Shown here: one piece after another, positions 1 through 9,234 of the stretch
How positions within the stretch are numbered: the stretch's first letter is position 1
How the letters are laid out: each line of letters opens with the position of its first letter
NCBI RefSeq assembly: GCF_014648395.1
Contig: NZ_BMRA01000007.1
Coordinates: forward strand, 61,991 to 125,990
Length of the DNA: 64,000 bases
Direction of reading: 5' to 3'
From: Micromonospora fulviviridis
GTDB taxonomy: Bacteria; Actinomycetota; Actinomycetes; Mycobacteriales; Micromonosporaceae
Program-made: the position numbers and the translations under genes
Notes under the pieces: model-generated
Database searches by the model: none
Seen by the model: only the letters and a program-made list of their open reading frames with translations
Told to the model about the DNA's origin: nothing

Positions 1-2
1 GC

Positions 3-386
3 TCCGCCGCCCCTGCCCCGGAGCCGTCGACGGTGCCGCCGCCGAGCCGGAGCCCCGTGCCGCCCGCGTCGACCCGGAGCCGGACGGCCCGGCCGAGCGC
101 GTCGGCGTCGACCCCGCTGCCGAGCGCCTGTCTCGGCGCGGTGCGCTACGACCTGGTCCTCGCCGAGACCGAGCTGGCATTGCTGAAGTCGCTGTGTTTC
201 GCCACCGGCGGGGTGCTGCGCGTCCGGGGCATCGGGCCGGGTCAGGTCACCGTGGACCGGGAGGACCTGGTCTCCCGCAGCTACGAGGCCGGCGTGGTGG
301 ACATCCGGTTCGTGCGGACCGGCACCGTCGTGGTGACGATCCCGCAGGACGGCCGGGCGTACCCGATCACGGTCGTGGTGGTCTGA
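3..386 (+). CDS. C-terminal part of an unknown, probably exported or anchored protein (5' cut by window edge)
   Basis: The reading frame is open from the left edge, so only the last 127 codons are visible. The first roughly 45 residues are dominated by Pro, Ser, Ala and Thr, the composition of an extended linker outside the membrane. The remaining 80 residues form a compact strand-rich domain with a single Cys and end in a run of hydrophobic beta residues (ITVVVV). I do not recognise the family. It ends 9 bp before the convergent stop of the kinase gene. Export is inferred from composition only, because the N-terminus is missing. Confidence 0.6.
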   Translation, partial: SAAPAPEPSTVPPPSRSPVPPASTRSRTARPSASASTPLPSACLGAVRYDLVLAETELALLKSLCFATGGVLRVRGIGPGQVTVDREDLVSRSYEAGVVDIRFVRTGTVVVTIPQDGRAYPITVVVV

Positions 387-395
387 CCGGGCGGC

Positions 396-1817
396 CTACC
401 GGACCCGCACGCCGGCGAGCAGGGCGTCGACGAAGTCCTCTCCGCTGCCCGGCGGCGGGGTGAGCTGCACGTAGAGCAGACCGGCCGGGGCGGCCCGCCC
501 GGCGGCCTCGACGATCACCGGCCGCCCGCCGGGGCAGGCGAACGCGGCGACCACCCAGTCGACGCCGCCCTGCCGGGTGCGCCGCACCGGCGCCGCGGCG
601 CAATCCGCGTGCGGGCGTTCGGCGAGGAAGCCCTCGGGCGTGGTGCGGCGGGCCGTGCCGGCGGAGAGACCCACGAAGGCGCCGGGCACGCCCGGGTCCG
701 CCGCCCAGCGGCCCGGATCCGGTGACACCACCAGCGCCGGTTCCAGCTCGCCGTCGTCGCCATACTGCCCGGCCCAGCCGGTGCCGTCGGCCCGCCAGCC
801 GGCCGGCAGGGCGACGGTGAGCGGCCCGCTGCGTCCCAGTGCACCGGTCGGGGTGCGGCCGGCCGCGTCGCCCGCCGTGGCGCCCAGGGCGACGAGCACC
901 ACCGCGACCGCCCCCGAGGTGGCGAGCCGCCGCCGGCGCGGCGGCCGCGGGGCAGCGCCACCGGGAGGCCCGGCGAGGGCCGCCGCGGCGTGCCCGGAGG
1001 CGGCGGTCGCGGCGTGCCCGGTGGCGGCGTGCCGCAGGGCCGCCCGGAACGCCGCGGCGTCCGGGTAGCGGTCGGCCGGCCGCGCGGCGGTGGCCCTGCG
1101 GAGCACCGCGGCCACCCCCGGCGGCACGCCGGCCCGCAGCCGTGGCAGCTCGCGGCCGGGCCGCCGGTCCTCCCGGGGACCGGCCCGCACCGGGGGGTCG
1201 CCGAGCAGCCGGAGGCCGAGGCGGCCCAGGCCGAACACGTCCGCGCGGGTGTCGACGACCGCGAGCGGGTCGTCCTGCTCCGGCGCCATGTAGCCGGGCG
1301 TGCCCGCCCGGGCGGTCAGCCCGGAGGCGGCGGCGAGCGCCTTGGCCAGCCCCAGGTCGGCGATGAGCACCCGCTCGGCGCCCGGCCCGGATCGGAAGAG
1401 GATGTTGCCGGGGGTCAGGTCGCGGTGCACCACGCCCTGCCGGTGCAGCACCGCGACCCCCGCCGCGATCTCGTCGAGCAGCGTCACGGCCGCGACCGCC
1501 GGCAGCGTACCCCGCGCCAGCCGGTCCCGGAGGCTGCCGCCGTCCGCCCAGGCCAGCACGGCGTACGGGCGGCCGTCGGGCAGTTCGCCCACGGTGTGCA
1601 CCCGGACCAGGCGGTCGTGGTCCAGCCGGCGCAGCAGACGCGCCTCGTCCAGGAAGCGTTCCCGCACCCGCAGGTCGTGGCTCCAGTTCTCGGCCAGCAC
1701 CTTGATCGCCACCCGGCCGTCGAGCACCGGGTCGTACGCGAGCCACACGGTGGCGAACGACCCCGCCCCGAGCAGCCGCTCCACCCGGTAGGCCCCGATC
1801 CGCGTCGGCGCGGTCAT
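396..1817 (-). CDS. Membrane-anchored Ser/Thr protein kinase (PknB-like) with atypical catalytic motifs
   Basis: A 473-residue eukaryotic-type kinase. Visible motifs are the glycine loop GAGSFATV (18-25), the VAIK lysine (K39), HRDLTPGN (131-138), DLG (154-156) where DFG is usual, and APE (178-180). A Pro/Ala/Arg-rich linker leads to one membrane segment near 299-317 and an external C-terminal domain of about 155 residues that I do not recognise. The ATG at 1817 is preceded by GGAGGTGATGCG, a near-perfect ribosome-binding site, and puts the glycine loop where it belongs; the open frame runs much further upstream without support. The HRDLK lysine is Thr, so catalytic strength is uncertain. Its substrate is unknown. 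Confidence 0.9.
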   Translation of the reverse strand: MTAPTRIGAYRVERLLGAGSFATVWLAYDPVLDGRVAIKVLAENWSHDLRVRERFLDEARLLRRLDHDRLVRVHTVGELPDGRPYAVLAWADGGSLRDRLARGTLPAVAAVTLLDEIAAGVAVLHRQGVVHRDLTPGNILFRSGPGAERVLIADLGLAKALAAASGLTARAGTPGYMAPEQDDPLAVVDTRADVFGLGRLGLRLLGDPPVRAGPREDRRPGRELPRLRAGVPPGVAAVLRRATAARPADRYPDAAAFRAALRHAATGHAATAASGHAAAALAGPPGGAAPRPPRRRRLATSGAVAVVLVALGATAGDAAGRTPTGALGRSGPLTVALPAGWRADGTGWAGQYGDDGELEPALVVSPDPGRWAADPGVPGAFVGLSAGTARRTTPEGFLAERPHADCAAAPVRRTRQGGVDWVVAAFACPGGRPVIVEAAGRAAPAGLLYVQLTPPPGSGEDFVDALLAGVRVR

Positions 1818-1998
1818 CGCATCACCTCCGGGATCGTCACCCCGGCCACCCGTCGACTCGACGGTAGACGTCGCAGCCGGGCGGCGACACTCCCGGCGGC
1901 GGCGCGGCCGTCCCGCCCGGACGGTCGGGAACCCGACGAACCGAATCCGCCGGGCCGGAGACCAACAGGGCAGGAGAACCGCCGAAGGGAGACCCGCA

Positions 1999-2619
1999 AT
2001 GAACCACCTCTGGTCCACCATCCTCGCCGGGCTGCTGGCCCTCACCGCCGCCGTCCCGACGACCGTCACCGCCCCGCCCGCGGCCGGCGCCCCGGCGGCC
2101 CGGGCGACCACCGACCGCGCGCCGGCGGGCGGGGCCGTCGCCGGCCGCGCGCCGCTGGGTGGCCCGGCGACCGTCACGCAGGTCGAGGTGCTCAGCGTCC
2201 GCGGCGCCGGCCCGTACCGGATCGGCGCGCGGCTCGACCGGCTCGCCGCGGCCGGCCTGATCGACTGGACCGCGCCGGGCTGCGCCGGGGTGGTGCACGC
2301 CGGCGCCACGGGCGCCTGGGCCGGAAAGATCATGCTGGCCTTCCGGTTCGGCCGGCTGGTGTCGGTCGGCACGGCGACCGTCCCGCCCCGCTCCCCCGCC
2401 GGCGCGTCGGTCGGCATGTCCTTCGCCGACCTGGAGCGCATCTACGGGCGGCGCGGGGCGCTGATCCGCAACGACGCCGGGGACGCCGAGGCCTACCTGG
2501 TCCGGTTCGGGTCCCGGGCGGAGCTGTTCACCAGCCACCCGATCCGGAGCGGGGTCGGCTACTACGAGGCCGGGATCGCGTCCTACGTGGAGAGCGGATT
2601 CCGGCACCCGTCCTGCTGA
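1999..2619 (+). CDS. Secreted hypothetical protein, 206 aa
   Basis: The N-terminus MNHLWSTILAGLLALTAAVP is a short signal peptide with cleavage likely near the following Ala-rich stretch. A 30-residue Ala/Gly/Pro linker precedes a globular domain of about 140 residues containing two Cys, one early (PGCAG) and one as the very last residue (HPSC), so a disulfide is possible outside the cell. GAAGGGAGACCCGCA before the ATG is a good ribosome-binding site. It is transcribed away from the kinase gene (181 bp between starts). No family recognised; a role in the cell wall or medium is inference from export. Confidence 0.75.
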   Translation: MNHLWSTILAGLLALTAAVPTTVTAPPAAGAPAARATTDRAPAGGAVAGRAPLGGPATVTQVEVLSVRGAGPYRIGARLDRLAAAGLIDWTAPGCAGVVHAGATGAWAGKIMLAFRFGRLVSVGTATVPPRSPAGASVGMSFADLERIYGRRGALIRNDAGDAEAYLVRFGSRAELFTSHPIRSGVGYYEAGIASYVESGFRHPSC

Positions 2620-2641
2620 ACGCGGGCCCGGACACGACGAG

Positions 2642-2668
2642 GCGCCGGGCGACCGGGTCGCCCGGCGC
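2642..2668 (+). terminator. Stem-loop terminator after the secreted protein gene
   Basis: An 11-bp perfect GC stem (GCGCCGGGCGA / TCGCCCGGCGC) with a CCGGG loop, followed by ACAAAA. It lies 22 bp after the stop at 2619 and before the next start at 2708. Confidence 0.65.
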
Positions 2669-2707
2669 ACAAAAGGGGCGGCATGACCTGTGCGAGGATC
2701 GCCAACC

Positions 2708-3106
2708 ATGAGTGCGGACCCGACCTACCTGCACGCCCTCGCCGGCGAGTGCGTCGACCTGGTGTCCCGGCAGTTCGGCCGCCGGCTGGACTGGTCACCC
2801 GAGAGCCTGTCGACGCTCGACGAGGTGTGCGCCGACCTGCTCGCCGACGGGCCGCTCACCGAGGAGCGCCTGGACCTGTGGTGGCGGCTGGTCGGCGCCT
2901 ACACCGGCGAGGTGGTCATCCGCGCCTACGCCGGCGAGTGGGTCGAGCACGAGACGTCGCCCGGAGCCCCGGCGGTCTCGGCGCTCGGCGTGACCGGGTT
3001 CCCGTTCGGGCTGGCCGCACGGGTCCTGGACGGTGAGCCGTACAAGAGCCTCGCCTCGTTCGTGGGCGCTCTGCCGGCCATCGCGGAGCGCGCGGCGAGC
3101 GACTGA
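2708..3106 (+). CDS. Conserved-looking hypothetical protein, 132 aa
   Basis: A soluble, acidic, helix-rich protein beginning MSADPTYLHALAGECVDLV, with no signal peptide or membrane segment. An in-frame GTG lies 18 bp upstream, but the ATG at 2708 sits behind GAGGATCGCCAACC and gives the more natural N-terminus. It ends in an Ala/Glu-rich helix. It is convergent with yebC, with a strong stem-loop between. I do not recognise the family and assign no function. Confidence 0.7.
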   Translation: MSADPTYLHALAGECVDLVSRQFGRRLDWSPESLSTLDEVCADLLADGPLTEERLDLWWRLVGAYTGEVVIRAYAGEWVEHETSPGAPAVSALGVTGFPFGLAARVLDGEPYKSLASFVGALPAIAERAASD

Positions 3107-3147
3107 CCGCCGGCGGACGGTTCCCGCGAGGCGCCGGAACGCACAGC

Positions 3148-3181
3148 GCCGCCGGGCCGACCCGAGGGTCGGCCCGGCGGC
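3148..3181. terminator. Bidirectional stem-loop between convergent genes
   Basis: A 16-bp perfect stem (GCCGCCGGGCCGACCC and its complement) with only two bases at the tip, so in practice 14 bp with a six-base loop. It lies between the stop at 3106 on plus and the stop of yebC at 3195 on minus and can serve both. No U-run is visible, as is common in actinobacteria. Confidence 0.7.
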
Positions 3182-3194
3182 ACGTCCGGCAACC

Positions 3195-3944
3195 TCAGCC
3201 GACCGCGGCCATGACCTCGTCGGAGACGTCGAAGTTGGCGTAGACGTTCTGCACGTCGTCGCAGTCCTCGAGCACGTCGATCAGCTTGAAGATCTTGCGT
3301 GCGCCCTCCTCGTCCAGCGGCACGTTGACGCTGGGGATGAGGGAGGACTCGGCCGACTCGTACTCGATGCCGGCGTCCTGGAGGGCGGTGCGGACCGGGA
3401 TCAGGTCGGTCGGCTCGGAGACCACCTCGAACGCCTCGCCGAGGTCGTTGACCTCCTCGGCGCCCGCGTCGAGCACGGCCATCATCACGTCGTCCTCGGT
3501 GGTGCCGGCCTTGGGGACGATCACCACGCCCTTGCGGGAGAACATGTACGACACCGAGCCGGCGTCGGCGAACGAGCCGCCGTTGCGGGTGAGCGCGGTG
3601 CGCACCTCGGTGGCGGCGCGGTTGCGGTTGTCGGTGAGGCACTCGATCAGCAGCGCGACGCCGTTCGGGCCGTAGCCCTCGTACATGATCGTCTGGTAAT
3701 CGGCGCCGCCGGCCTCCAGCCCGGAGCCGCGCTTGACCGCACGGTCGATGTTGTCGTTCGGGACGGAGTTCTTCTTCGCCTTCTGGATGGCGTCGTAGAG
3801 GGTCGGGTTACCGGCGGGGTCCCCGCCGCCGGTCCGGGCCGCCACCTCGACGTTCTTGATCAGCTTGGCGAACATCTTGCCGCGCTTGGCGTCGATGACG
3901 GCCTTCTTGTGCTTGGTGGTCGCCCACTTTGAGTGGCCGGACAT
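3195..3944 (-). CDS. yebC: YebC/PmpR family protein (TACO1-like)
   Basis: 249 residues, the normal length for this family. It opens with the diagnostic [20 protein letters not shown] and continues with the three-domain YebC sequence ([12 protein letters not shown] near 60-71; [15 protein letters not shown] near 87-101). Family members bind nucleic acid; some regulate transcription and others help ribosomes through proline-rich stretches. A GGAGG six bases before the ATG supports the start. It is the last gene of the pdx/pim block; in mycobacteria and streptomycetes yebC also follows pdxT (from memory). Confidence 0.97.
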   Translation of the reverse strand: MSGHSKWATTKHKKAVIDAKRGKMFAKLIKNVEVAARTGGGDPAGNPTLYDAIQKAKKNSVPNDNIDRAVKRGSGLEAGGADYQTIMYEGYGPNGVALLIECLTDNRNRAATEVRTALTRNGGSFADAGSVSYMFSRKGVVIVPKAGTTEDDVMMAVLDAGAEEVNDLGEAFEVVSEPTDLIPVRTALQDAGIEYESAESSLIPSVNVPLDEEGARKIFKLIDVLEDCDDVQNVYANFDVSDEVMAAVG

Positions 3945-4202
3945 CTCATACCTCCGTCTGTTGACTCACGCCTGCGTCGACTGTCCGCGCCCGCGCCGAA
4001 CCGGGACCGCCGGGCGGTCGGCTGGGGGGCGGCGGCGGGCGGTGAGCCCTGCCGAACCGCGGCAATCCTATCGAGGTGGCGGCCCCGCATGTCACACCCG
4101 GCACCCGCGACCGGCCCGGCGGGGTGGAGGGAGCCGTCGCCGGAAGGCCACGAGGGTGGCCCGGAGGACGTGCCTCAACAGCGCCGCGACCAGGAGAAAC
4201 GG

Positions 4203-4808
4203 TCAGGCGGCGGCGCGGACCAGGTCCACGAAGTAGCGGTGCAGCCGCAGGTCGCCGGTGAGTTCCGGGTGGAACGAGGTGGCCACCAGGTGGCCCTGCC
4301 GGACCGCGACGATCCGGCCGGCGGCCGGCCCCTCGGTGACCCGGCCGAGCACCTCGACGCCCGCGCCGACCCGCTCGACCCACGGGGCCCGGATGAAGAT
4401 CGCGTGGAACGGTTCGCCCTCGACACCGGCGATCTCCACCGGCGCCTCGAAGGAGTCGACCTGGCGGCCGAAGGCGTTGCGCCGGACGGTCATGTCGATG
4501 CCGGCGAAGCCGCGCTGGTCGGGGCGGCCGTCGAGCACCTCGGCGGCCAGCATGATCATGCCGGCGCAGGACCCGTAGACCGGCATGCCGCCGGCGATCC
4601 GCTTGTCGATCGGCTCGCGCATCTCGAAGATGTCGGCGAGCTTGCTGATGGTGGTCGACTCGCCGCCCGGGATCACCAGGCCGTCGACCACGTCCAGCTC
4701 GGCCGGGCGGCGCACCGGACGGGCGTCGGCGCCGGCCCCGGCCAGGGCGGCGACGTGCTCGCGCACGTCGCCCTGGAGGGCGAGCACACCGATGACGGGT
4801 GCGGTCAC
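4203..4808 (-). CDS. pdxT: Glutaminase subunit of pyridoxal 5'-phosphate synthase
   Basis: PdxT hydrolyses glutamine and passes ammonia to PdxS for PLP synthesis in the cytosol. Seen: [13 protein letters not shown] at the N-terminus, the IPGGEST loop (46-52), nucleophile C81 in YGSCAGMIM, and H180/E182 of the triad in SFHPELTGD. The GTG at 4808 gives 201 residues, usual for the family, with AGGAG six bases upstream. An alternative GTG at 4868 would overlap the pdxS stop as GTGA but adds 20 residues outside the family. Encoded just after pdxS, as expected for a 1:1 complex. Confidence 0.96.
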   Translation of the reverse strand: MTAPVIGVLALQGDVREHVAALAGAGADARPVRRPAELDVVDGLVIPGGESTTISKLADIFEMREPIDKRIAGGMPVYGSCAGMIMLAAEVLDGRPDQRGFAGIDMTVRRNAFGRQVDSFEAPVEIAGVEGEPFHAIFIRAPWVERVGAGVEVLGRVTEGPAAGRIVAVRQGHLVATSFHPELTGDLRLHRYFVDLVRAAA

Positions 4809-4864
4809 TCCCCGCTCCTCTCGCTCGTCGGACGGGGCCCGGTCCGGGCCCCGTCCGGTCACCG

Positions 4865-5782
4865 TCACCAGCCGCGCTCGGCCAGCCGGTGCGGCTGCGG
4901 GATCTCGTCGACGTTGATGCCGACCATCGCCTCGCCCAGGCCGCGGGAGACCTTGGCCAGCACGTCCGGGTCGTCGTGGAAGGTGGTGGCCTTCACGATC
5001 GCGGCGGCGCGCTGGGCCGGGTTGCCCGACTTGAAGATGCCCGAGCCGACGAAGACGCCCTCGGCGCCGAGCTGCATCATCATGGCCGCGTCCGCCGGGG
5101 TGGCGATGCCGCCGGCGGTGAACAGCACGACCGGCAGCTTGCCGGTCTCGGCGACCTCCTTGACCAGCTCGTACGGCGCCTGCAGCTCCTTGGCGGCGAC
5201 GAACAGCTCGTCGGCCGGCAGCGACTGGAGCCGGCGGATCTCCCGGCGGATCTTCCGCATGTGGGTGGTGGCGTTGGAGACGTCACCGGTGCCGGCCTCG
5301 CCCTTCGAGCGGATCATGGCGGCGCCCTCGGTGATCCGGCGCAGCGCCTCGCCCAGGTTGGTCGCGCCGCAGACGAAGGGGACGGTGAACGCCCACTTGT
5401 CGATGTGGTTCTCGTAGTCGGCCGGGGTCAGCACCTCGGACTCGTCGACGTAGTCGACGCCGAGGGACTGGAGGACCTGCGCCTCGACGAAGTGGCCGAT
5501 CCGGGCCTTGGCCATGACCGGGATGGAGACGGCGTTGATGATGCCGTCGATCATGTCCGGGTCGCTCATCCGGGAGACGCCGCCCTGGGCGCGGATGTCG
5601 GCGGGCACCCGCTCGAGCGCCATGACGGCGACGGCGCCGGCATCCTCGGCGATCTTGGCCTGCTCGGGGGTGACCACGTCCATGATCACGCCGCCCTTGA
5701 GCATCTCGGCCATGCCCCGCTTGACGCGGGCGGTGCCGACGACGGGGTTGGCGTTGGTGTTCGGGGAGGTGGATTCGGGCAC
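4865..5782 (-). CDS. pdxS: Pyridoxal 5'-phosphate synthase, lyase subunit
   Basis: PdxS makes PLP from ribose 5-phosphate, glyceraldehyde 3-phosphate and ammonia delivered by PdxT, in a dodecameric (beta/alpha)8 assembly. 305 residues. Catalytic residues correspond to D35 in GGVIMDVV, K92 in [10 protein letters not shown] (first Schiff base) and K160 in [10 protein letters not shown] (second Schiff base). The start is GTG with AAGGAG nine bases upstream. The first 20 residues are a variable polar tail. pdxT follows after 56 bp, or by direct overlap if the upstream pdxT start is used. Confidence 0.98.
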   Translation of the reverse strand: MPESTSPNTNANPVVGTARVKRGMAEMLKGGVIMDVVTPEQAKIAEDAGAVAVMALERVPADIRAQGGVSRMSDPDMIDGIINAVSIPVMAKARIGHFVEAQVLQSLGVDYVDESEVLTPADYENHIDKWAFTVPFVCGATNLGEALRRITEGAAMIRSKGEAGTGDVSNATTHMRKIRREIRRLQSLPADELFVAAKELQAPYELVKEVAETGKLPVVLFTAGGIATPADAAMMMQLGAEGVFVGSGIFKSGNPAQRAAAIVKATTFHDDPDVLAKVSRGLGEAMVGINVDEIPQPHRLAERGW

Positions 5783-5918
5783 GGGTCATCGCTCCTTGGA
5801 CGTGCTCGGGGGGTGGCTGCGAAAAGGTTACGACGGTGTCAACGCCGGTCCGACAGCCAATCAGACCCCCGGTGGCCTGCTCTGTGGTCGGCGTCACGGG
5901 GTCCGGGCCACCGCCCGC

Positions 5919-6422
5919 TCAGCCGGTGGTGACGTCCGCCCGCGGGGCGAGCGTGGGGTCGTCGACGTCGAAGTAGCGCGGCCACTCCCGCCCGCGTCCC
6001 ATCCGGAACAGGCGTACCACCGGGCGGCTGCGGGCCGACCGGGCGTCCCGGACCAGGTCGGTGTGCACCTGCCGGGCCAGGGCCAGCCGCCGGCTGGCCG
6101 CGATCACCGCCTCGCAGGCCGGGTCGTCCGGGTCCAGTTCCACCGTGCGCAGCTGCCGGGTGAGGTCGTTCTCCGCGGCCTCCCGTTCCTCCCCGACGGC
6201 GTCCAGGGCGATCCGGGCGGCCGCGTACAGCTCCACGCCGTAGCGCTGCTCGGCCAGCACCGCGGCGGCGGCCGCGCGGCGCAGCAGGTGCGCGTCGAGC
6301 GCCCGGGCCGCCGACTCCGCGCGCGCCTGGAGCCGCTCGACCCGGCCGGCGGTCCAGATCAGGTACGCCGAGACCAGCCCGAGCACCAGGACCGCGCCCA
6401 CCACCCACCACATGCCCGGCAT
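5919..6422 (-). CDS. One-pass membrane protein with a helical cytoplasmic domain, conserved in the pim/pdx cluster
   Basis: 167 residues: MPGMWWVVGAVLVLGLVSAY forms one N-terminal membrane helix, followed by an Ala/Arg/Glu-rich helical segment (AGRVERLQARAESAARALDAHLL) resembling the LemA coiled-coil pattern, and a shorter C-terminal domain. AGGAG nine bases before the ATG at 6422 fixes the start; upstream in-frame ATGs would put a long polar tail before the membrane helix. Position between pimA and pdxS suggests a conserved but uncharacterised partner. The LemA likeness is my pattern reading, not a domain hit. Confidence 0.75.
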   Translation of the reverse strand: MPGMWWVVGAVLVLGLVSAYLIWTAGRVERLQARAESAARALDAHLLRRAAAAAVLAEQRYGVELYAAARIALDAVGEEREAAENDLTRQLRTVELDPDDPACEAVIAASRRLALARQVHTDLVRDARSARSRPVVRLFRMGRGREWPRYFDVDDPTLAPRADVTTG

Positions 6423-6504
6423 CGTAGTGCTGCTCCTCATCCCGCCCGGCCCGCGCGGGCACCGGTCGACGCGCTCGTCACAGCGGCCCCACCGGCCACC
6501 GGGT

Positions 6505-7665
6505 TCAGCCCAGCCCCGCCCATTCCTGGTCCATGACCCGGCCGTCGGTGGCCTCGATCGCCGCTGCGTATACCTCCAGAACCCGGCGGGCAACCACGGG
6601 CCAGTCGAAATTCGCCACCACCTGGTCGCCGCAGGCGGTCAGCGCGGCCCGCTGCCCGGCGTCGTCGAGCAGTTCGGCCAGGGCGGTACGCAGCGCCGCC
6701 GCGTCACCGGTCGGGAAGAGCCGGCCGGCCCGCCCGCCGTCGAGCACCCGGCGGAACGCGTCCAGGTCGCTGGCCACCACGGTGGTGCCGGCGGCCAGCG
6801 CCTCGGTGAGGATCATCCCGAAGGACTCCCCGCCGGTGTTCGGCGCGACGTACAGGTGCAGGCTGCGCAGCATGCGCGCTTTGTCCGGCTCGGAGACCAG
6901 GCCCAGGAAGATGACCCGGTCCCGCAGGCCGGCCGGGAACTGCCCGTAGAGGTCGTCGGCGTCGCCCGGGCCGGCCACCAGCAGGCGCAGCCCGGGCCGG
7001 TGCGGAGCGAGCGCCACGAAGGCGTCCCGCAGGATCGGGAAACCCTTGCGCGGCTCGGTGAATCGGCCGAGGAAGCCGAGCGTCCCGCCAGTGCCCGGCG
7101 CGCACTCCCCCGGCCAGCCCGGCAGCGGCTCGACGCCGGCGAACTTCGCCACCGCCACCCCGTTGGGGATCTCCACGGCGCCGCCGTCCATGTGCTCGAC
7201 CTGCACCTTGCGGGCCAGCGCGCTCACCGCGATCCGGGCGGTGATCCGTTCGAGGAGGATCTGGAGCACCCCCTGCGCGGCCGAGAGCACCCGGGACCGG
7301 GTCATCGCGGTGTGGAAGGTGGCCACCACCGGCCCCCGGGCGCACAGCACGGCGAGCATCGACAGACTCGGGGTGAGCGGCTCGTGCACGTGCAGCACGT
7401 CGAAGTCGCCCCGGTTGATCCAGCGCCGCACCCGGGCCGTGGAGACCGGACCGAACGCGATCCGGGCCACCGAGCCGTTGTACGGCAGCGGCACCGCCCG
7501 GCCGGCCGACACCACGTACGGCGGCAACGGCGAGTCCTCGTCGGCCGGGGCCAGCACGCTCACCTCGTGGCCGAGCCCGAGCAGCGCCTCGGCCAGGTCC
7601 ATGACGTGGTTCTGCACCCCGCCGGGGACGTCGAAGGAGTACGGGCACACGATGCCGATCCGCAT
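6505..7665 (-). CDS. pimA: Phosphatidylinositol alpha-mannosyltransferase PimA
   Basis: A GT4 (GT-B fold) enzyme that transfers mannose from GDP-mannose to phosphatidylinositol on the inner face of the membrane, first step of PIM synthesis. 386 residues. MRIGIVCPYSFDVPGGVQNH carries the nucleotide-proximal glycine loop typical of PimA, HVHEPLTP lies near 95-105, and ESFGMILTEAL near 290 is the GT4 donor-site motif. ATG 7665 has GGGAG about eight bases upstream. The gene follows the PIM acyltransferase by 13 bp; with pgsA the three form one transcription unit that builds, mannosylates and acylates PI. Confidence 0.94.
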   Translation of the reverse strand: MRIGIVCPYSFDVPGGVQNHVMDLAEALLGLGHEVSVLAPADEDSPLPPYVVSAGRAVPLPYNGSVARIAFGPVSTARVRRWINRGDFDVLHVHEPLTPSLSMLAVLCARGPVVATFHTAMTRSRVLSAAQGVLQILLERITARIAVSALARKVQVEHMDGGAVEIPNGVAVAKFAGVEPLPGWPGECAPGTGGTLGFLGRFTEPRKGFPILRDAFVALAPHRPGLRLLVAGPGDADDLYGQFPAGLRDRVIFLGLVSEPDKARMLRSLHLYVAPNTGGESFGMILTEALAAGTTVVASDLDAFRRVLDGGRAGRLFPTGDAAALRTALAELLDDAGQRAALTACGDQVVANFDWPVVARRVLEVYAAAIEATDGRVMDQEWAGLG

Positions 7666-7678
7666 TGCGCCCGCTCCC

Positions 7679-8617
7679 TCAGTTCGTCCCGGTGGTGGCC
7701 GCCGGCGGCGCCGCCGAGGCGGTGGAGCCGTCCGTGCGCTGGTCCAGCCACATCCGCTGCAACATGTGCCAGTCTTCCGGATGCCGGGCGATGCCCGCCG
7801 CAAGACCGTCGGCAATCCGCTGGGTCACGGCGCGTACCCGGGCGTCCAGCGGGGCGCTGTCCGGGTCGGGCAGCTCCAGCGGGCCCTCGAGGGCGGCGCG
7901 GGCGCGGTCCGGCTCGAACCAGAGCGAGGCCACGTAGAGCGGCGCGCCGGTGCGCAGCGCCAGCAGGGCCGGGCCGGGCGGCATCCGGGTCCTGCCGCCG
8001 AAGAACTCGACCTCTACGCCCCGGGCGGAGAGGTCCCGGTCGGCGAGCAGCGGCACCACGGCGCCGGCTCGCAGGCGGTCCACCAGCACGTCGAACGCCG
8101 GCCGGTCGCCGCCGGAGGTGGGCAGGATCTCCATGCCGAGGCCCTGCCGGAAGGCGAGGAAGCGCTCGTAGACGCCCTCGGGCTTGAGCCGCTCGGCGAC
8201 CGTGGTGATCGGCCAGCCGGTGGCGGCCACCCAGGCGCCCGCGGCGTCCCAGTTGCCGGCGTGCGGCAGGGCGACCACCGCGCCCCGGCCGGCCGCCACG
8301 TCGGCGGCGAGCTTTTCCTGGCCGTCGAGGTGGAACCCGGCGAGGATCTGCTGCCGGCTCAGGCTCGGCAGCCGGAACGCCTCCAGCCAGTACCGGGCGT
8401 ACGACCGCAGGCCGGCGCGGACCAGCCGGTCCAGCTCCGCCTCGGGAAGCTCCGGGCCGACCACCCGGCGCAGGTTGGCGCGCAGCCGTTGCGTACCCTT
8501 TCCGCCCCCGCGGTGGGCGCGGTCGGCGCCCGCCCGGAAGGCGGCGGCGACCACGGGCTGGGGCAGCGCGCGGACCAGGCGCCAGCCGGCGACGTAGGCC
8601 GCCTCGGTGAGGTTCAC
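7679..8617 (-). CDS. Phosphatidylinositol mannoside acyltransferase (HtrB/LpxL-like)
   Basis: 312 residues of the lauroyl-acyltransferase superfamily. The HX4D catalytic motif is H119-AGNW-D124 in ALPHAGNWDAAG. In mycobacteria the homologous enzyme (PatA) palmitoylates the mannose of PIM; gene order supports the same role. The GTG at 8617 overlaps the pgsA stop as GTGA, indicating translational coupling. The C-terminus has a Ser/Thr/Ala-rich tail of about 20 residues. Peripheral membrane location is inferred from the family. Confidence 0.92.
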   Translation of the reverse strand: MNLTEAAYVAGWRLVRALPQPVVAAAFRAGADRAHRGGGKGTQRLRANLRRVVGPELPEAELDRLVRAGLRSYARYWLEAFRLPSLSRQQILAGFHLDGQEKLAADVAAGRGAVVALPHAGNWDAAGAWVAATGWPITTVAERLKPEGVYERFLAFRQGLGMEILPTSGGDRPAFDVLVDRLRAGAVVPLLADRDLSARGVEVEFFGGRTRMPPGPALLALRTGAPLYVASLWFEPDRARAALEGPLELPDPDSAPLDARVRAVTQRIADGLAAGIARHPEDWHMLQRMWLDQRTDGSTASAAPPAATTGTN

Positions 8618-9234
8618 TCCCGGCCGACCAGCTGCGCCTGCCGGTACACGTGGGCCATCCGCTGGCCGACCGTGAAGATCGAGACGGCGGCGAGCAGCCA
8701 GAGCGCGATCTCCAGGGCCGGGTCGACGCCGAGGCCGGTGAGCAGGCCGCCCACCCCGACGATCAGCAGCCGCTCGGTGCGCTCGGCGATGCCGACGTTG
8801 CAGGTCATCCCGAGGCCCTCGGCGCGGGCCTTGACGTAGGAGACCAGCCCACCGGCGGCCAGGCACAGCAGCGCCGCCGCCACCCCGGAGTGGTCCTGCT
8901 CGGTGGCCAGCCAGTACGCGACCGCGCCGAAGACCGCGCTGTCGGCGATGCGGTCCATGCTCGAGTCGAGGAAGGCCCCGAACCGGGTGGAGCCGCCGCT
9001 CATCCGGGCCATCGTGCCGTCGAGCAGGTCGGTGAGCGCGAAGACCGTGACGATCAGCGCACCGGCGACCAGATGACCGCGGGCGCCGAAGCCGAGCGCG
9101 CCGACGAGCACGCCGACCGTGCCGGTCACGGTGACCGCGTTGGGGGACACACCGGCGCGGAGGAGTCCGCGCGCGACCGGCTCCACGACGCGGGTCATCC
9201 CCGCGCGGGCCGTCACTTGGAAGATCTTCGCCAT
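8614..9234 (-). CDS. pgsA: Phosphatidylinositol phosphate synthase (CDP-alcohol phosphotransferase)
   Basis: An integral membrane enzyme that condenses CDP-diacylglycerol with inositol 1-phosphate. 206 residues. The complete signature D-x2-DG-x2-AR-x8-G-x3-D-x3-D is visible as D69, D72-G73, A76-R77, G86, D90 and D94. About six hydrophobic segments surround it. The start at ATG 9234 gives the expected MAKIFQVTARAGM N-terminus; a TATCGT box lies nine bases upstream, so the message may have almost no leader. It heads the pgsA-acyltransferase-pimA unit and faces away from the EF-G2 gene. Confidence 0.95.
   Translation of the reverse strand: MAKIFQVTARAGMTRVVEPVARGLLRAGVSPNAVTVTGTVGVLVGALGFGARGHLVAGALIVTVFALTDLLDGTMARMSGGSTRFGAFLDSSMDRIADSAVFGAVAYWLATEQDHSGVAAALLCLAAGGLVSYVKARAEGLGMTCNVGIAERTERLLIVGVGGLLTGLGVDPALEIALWLLAAVSIFTVGQRMAHVYRQAQLVGRE

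Noticed and set aside
2690-3106. Start at GTG 2690 for the 132-residue hypothetical gene
   Set aside because: The extra six residues would begin directly after the terminator and overlap the likely ribosome-binding site used by ATG 2708.
5783-5918. Riboswitch or PLP-responsive leader before pdxS
   Set aside because: The 136-bp spacer shows only a GTG with a good ribosome-binding site. No known riboswitch pattern or terminator/antiterminator pair was seen.
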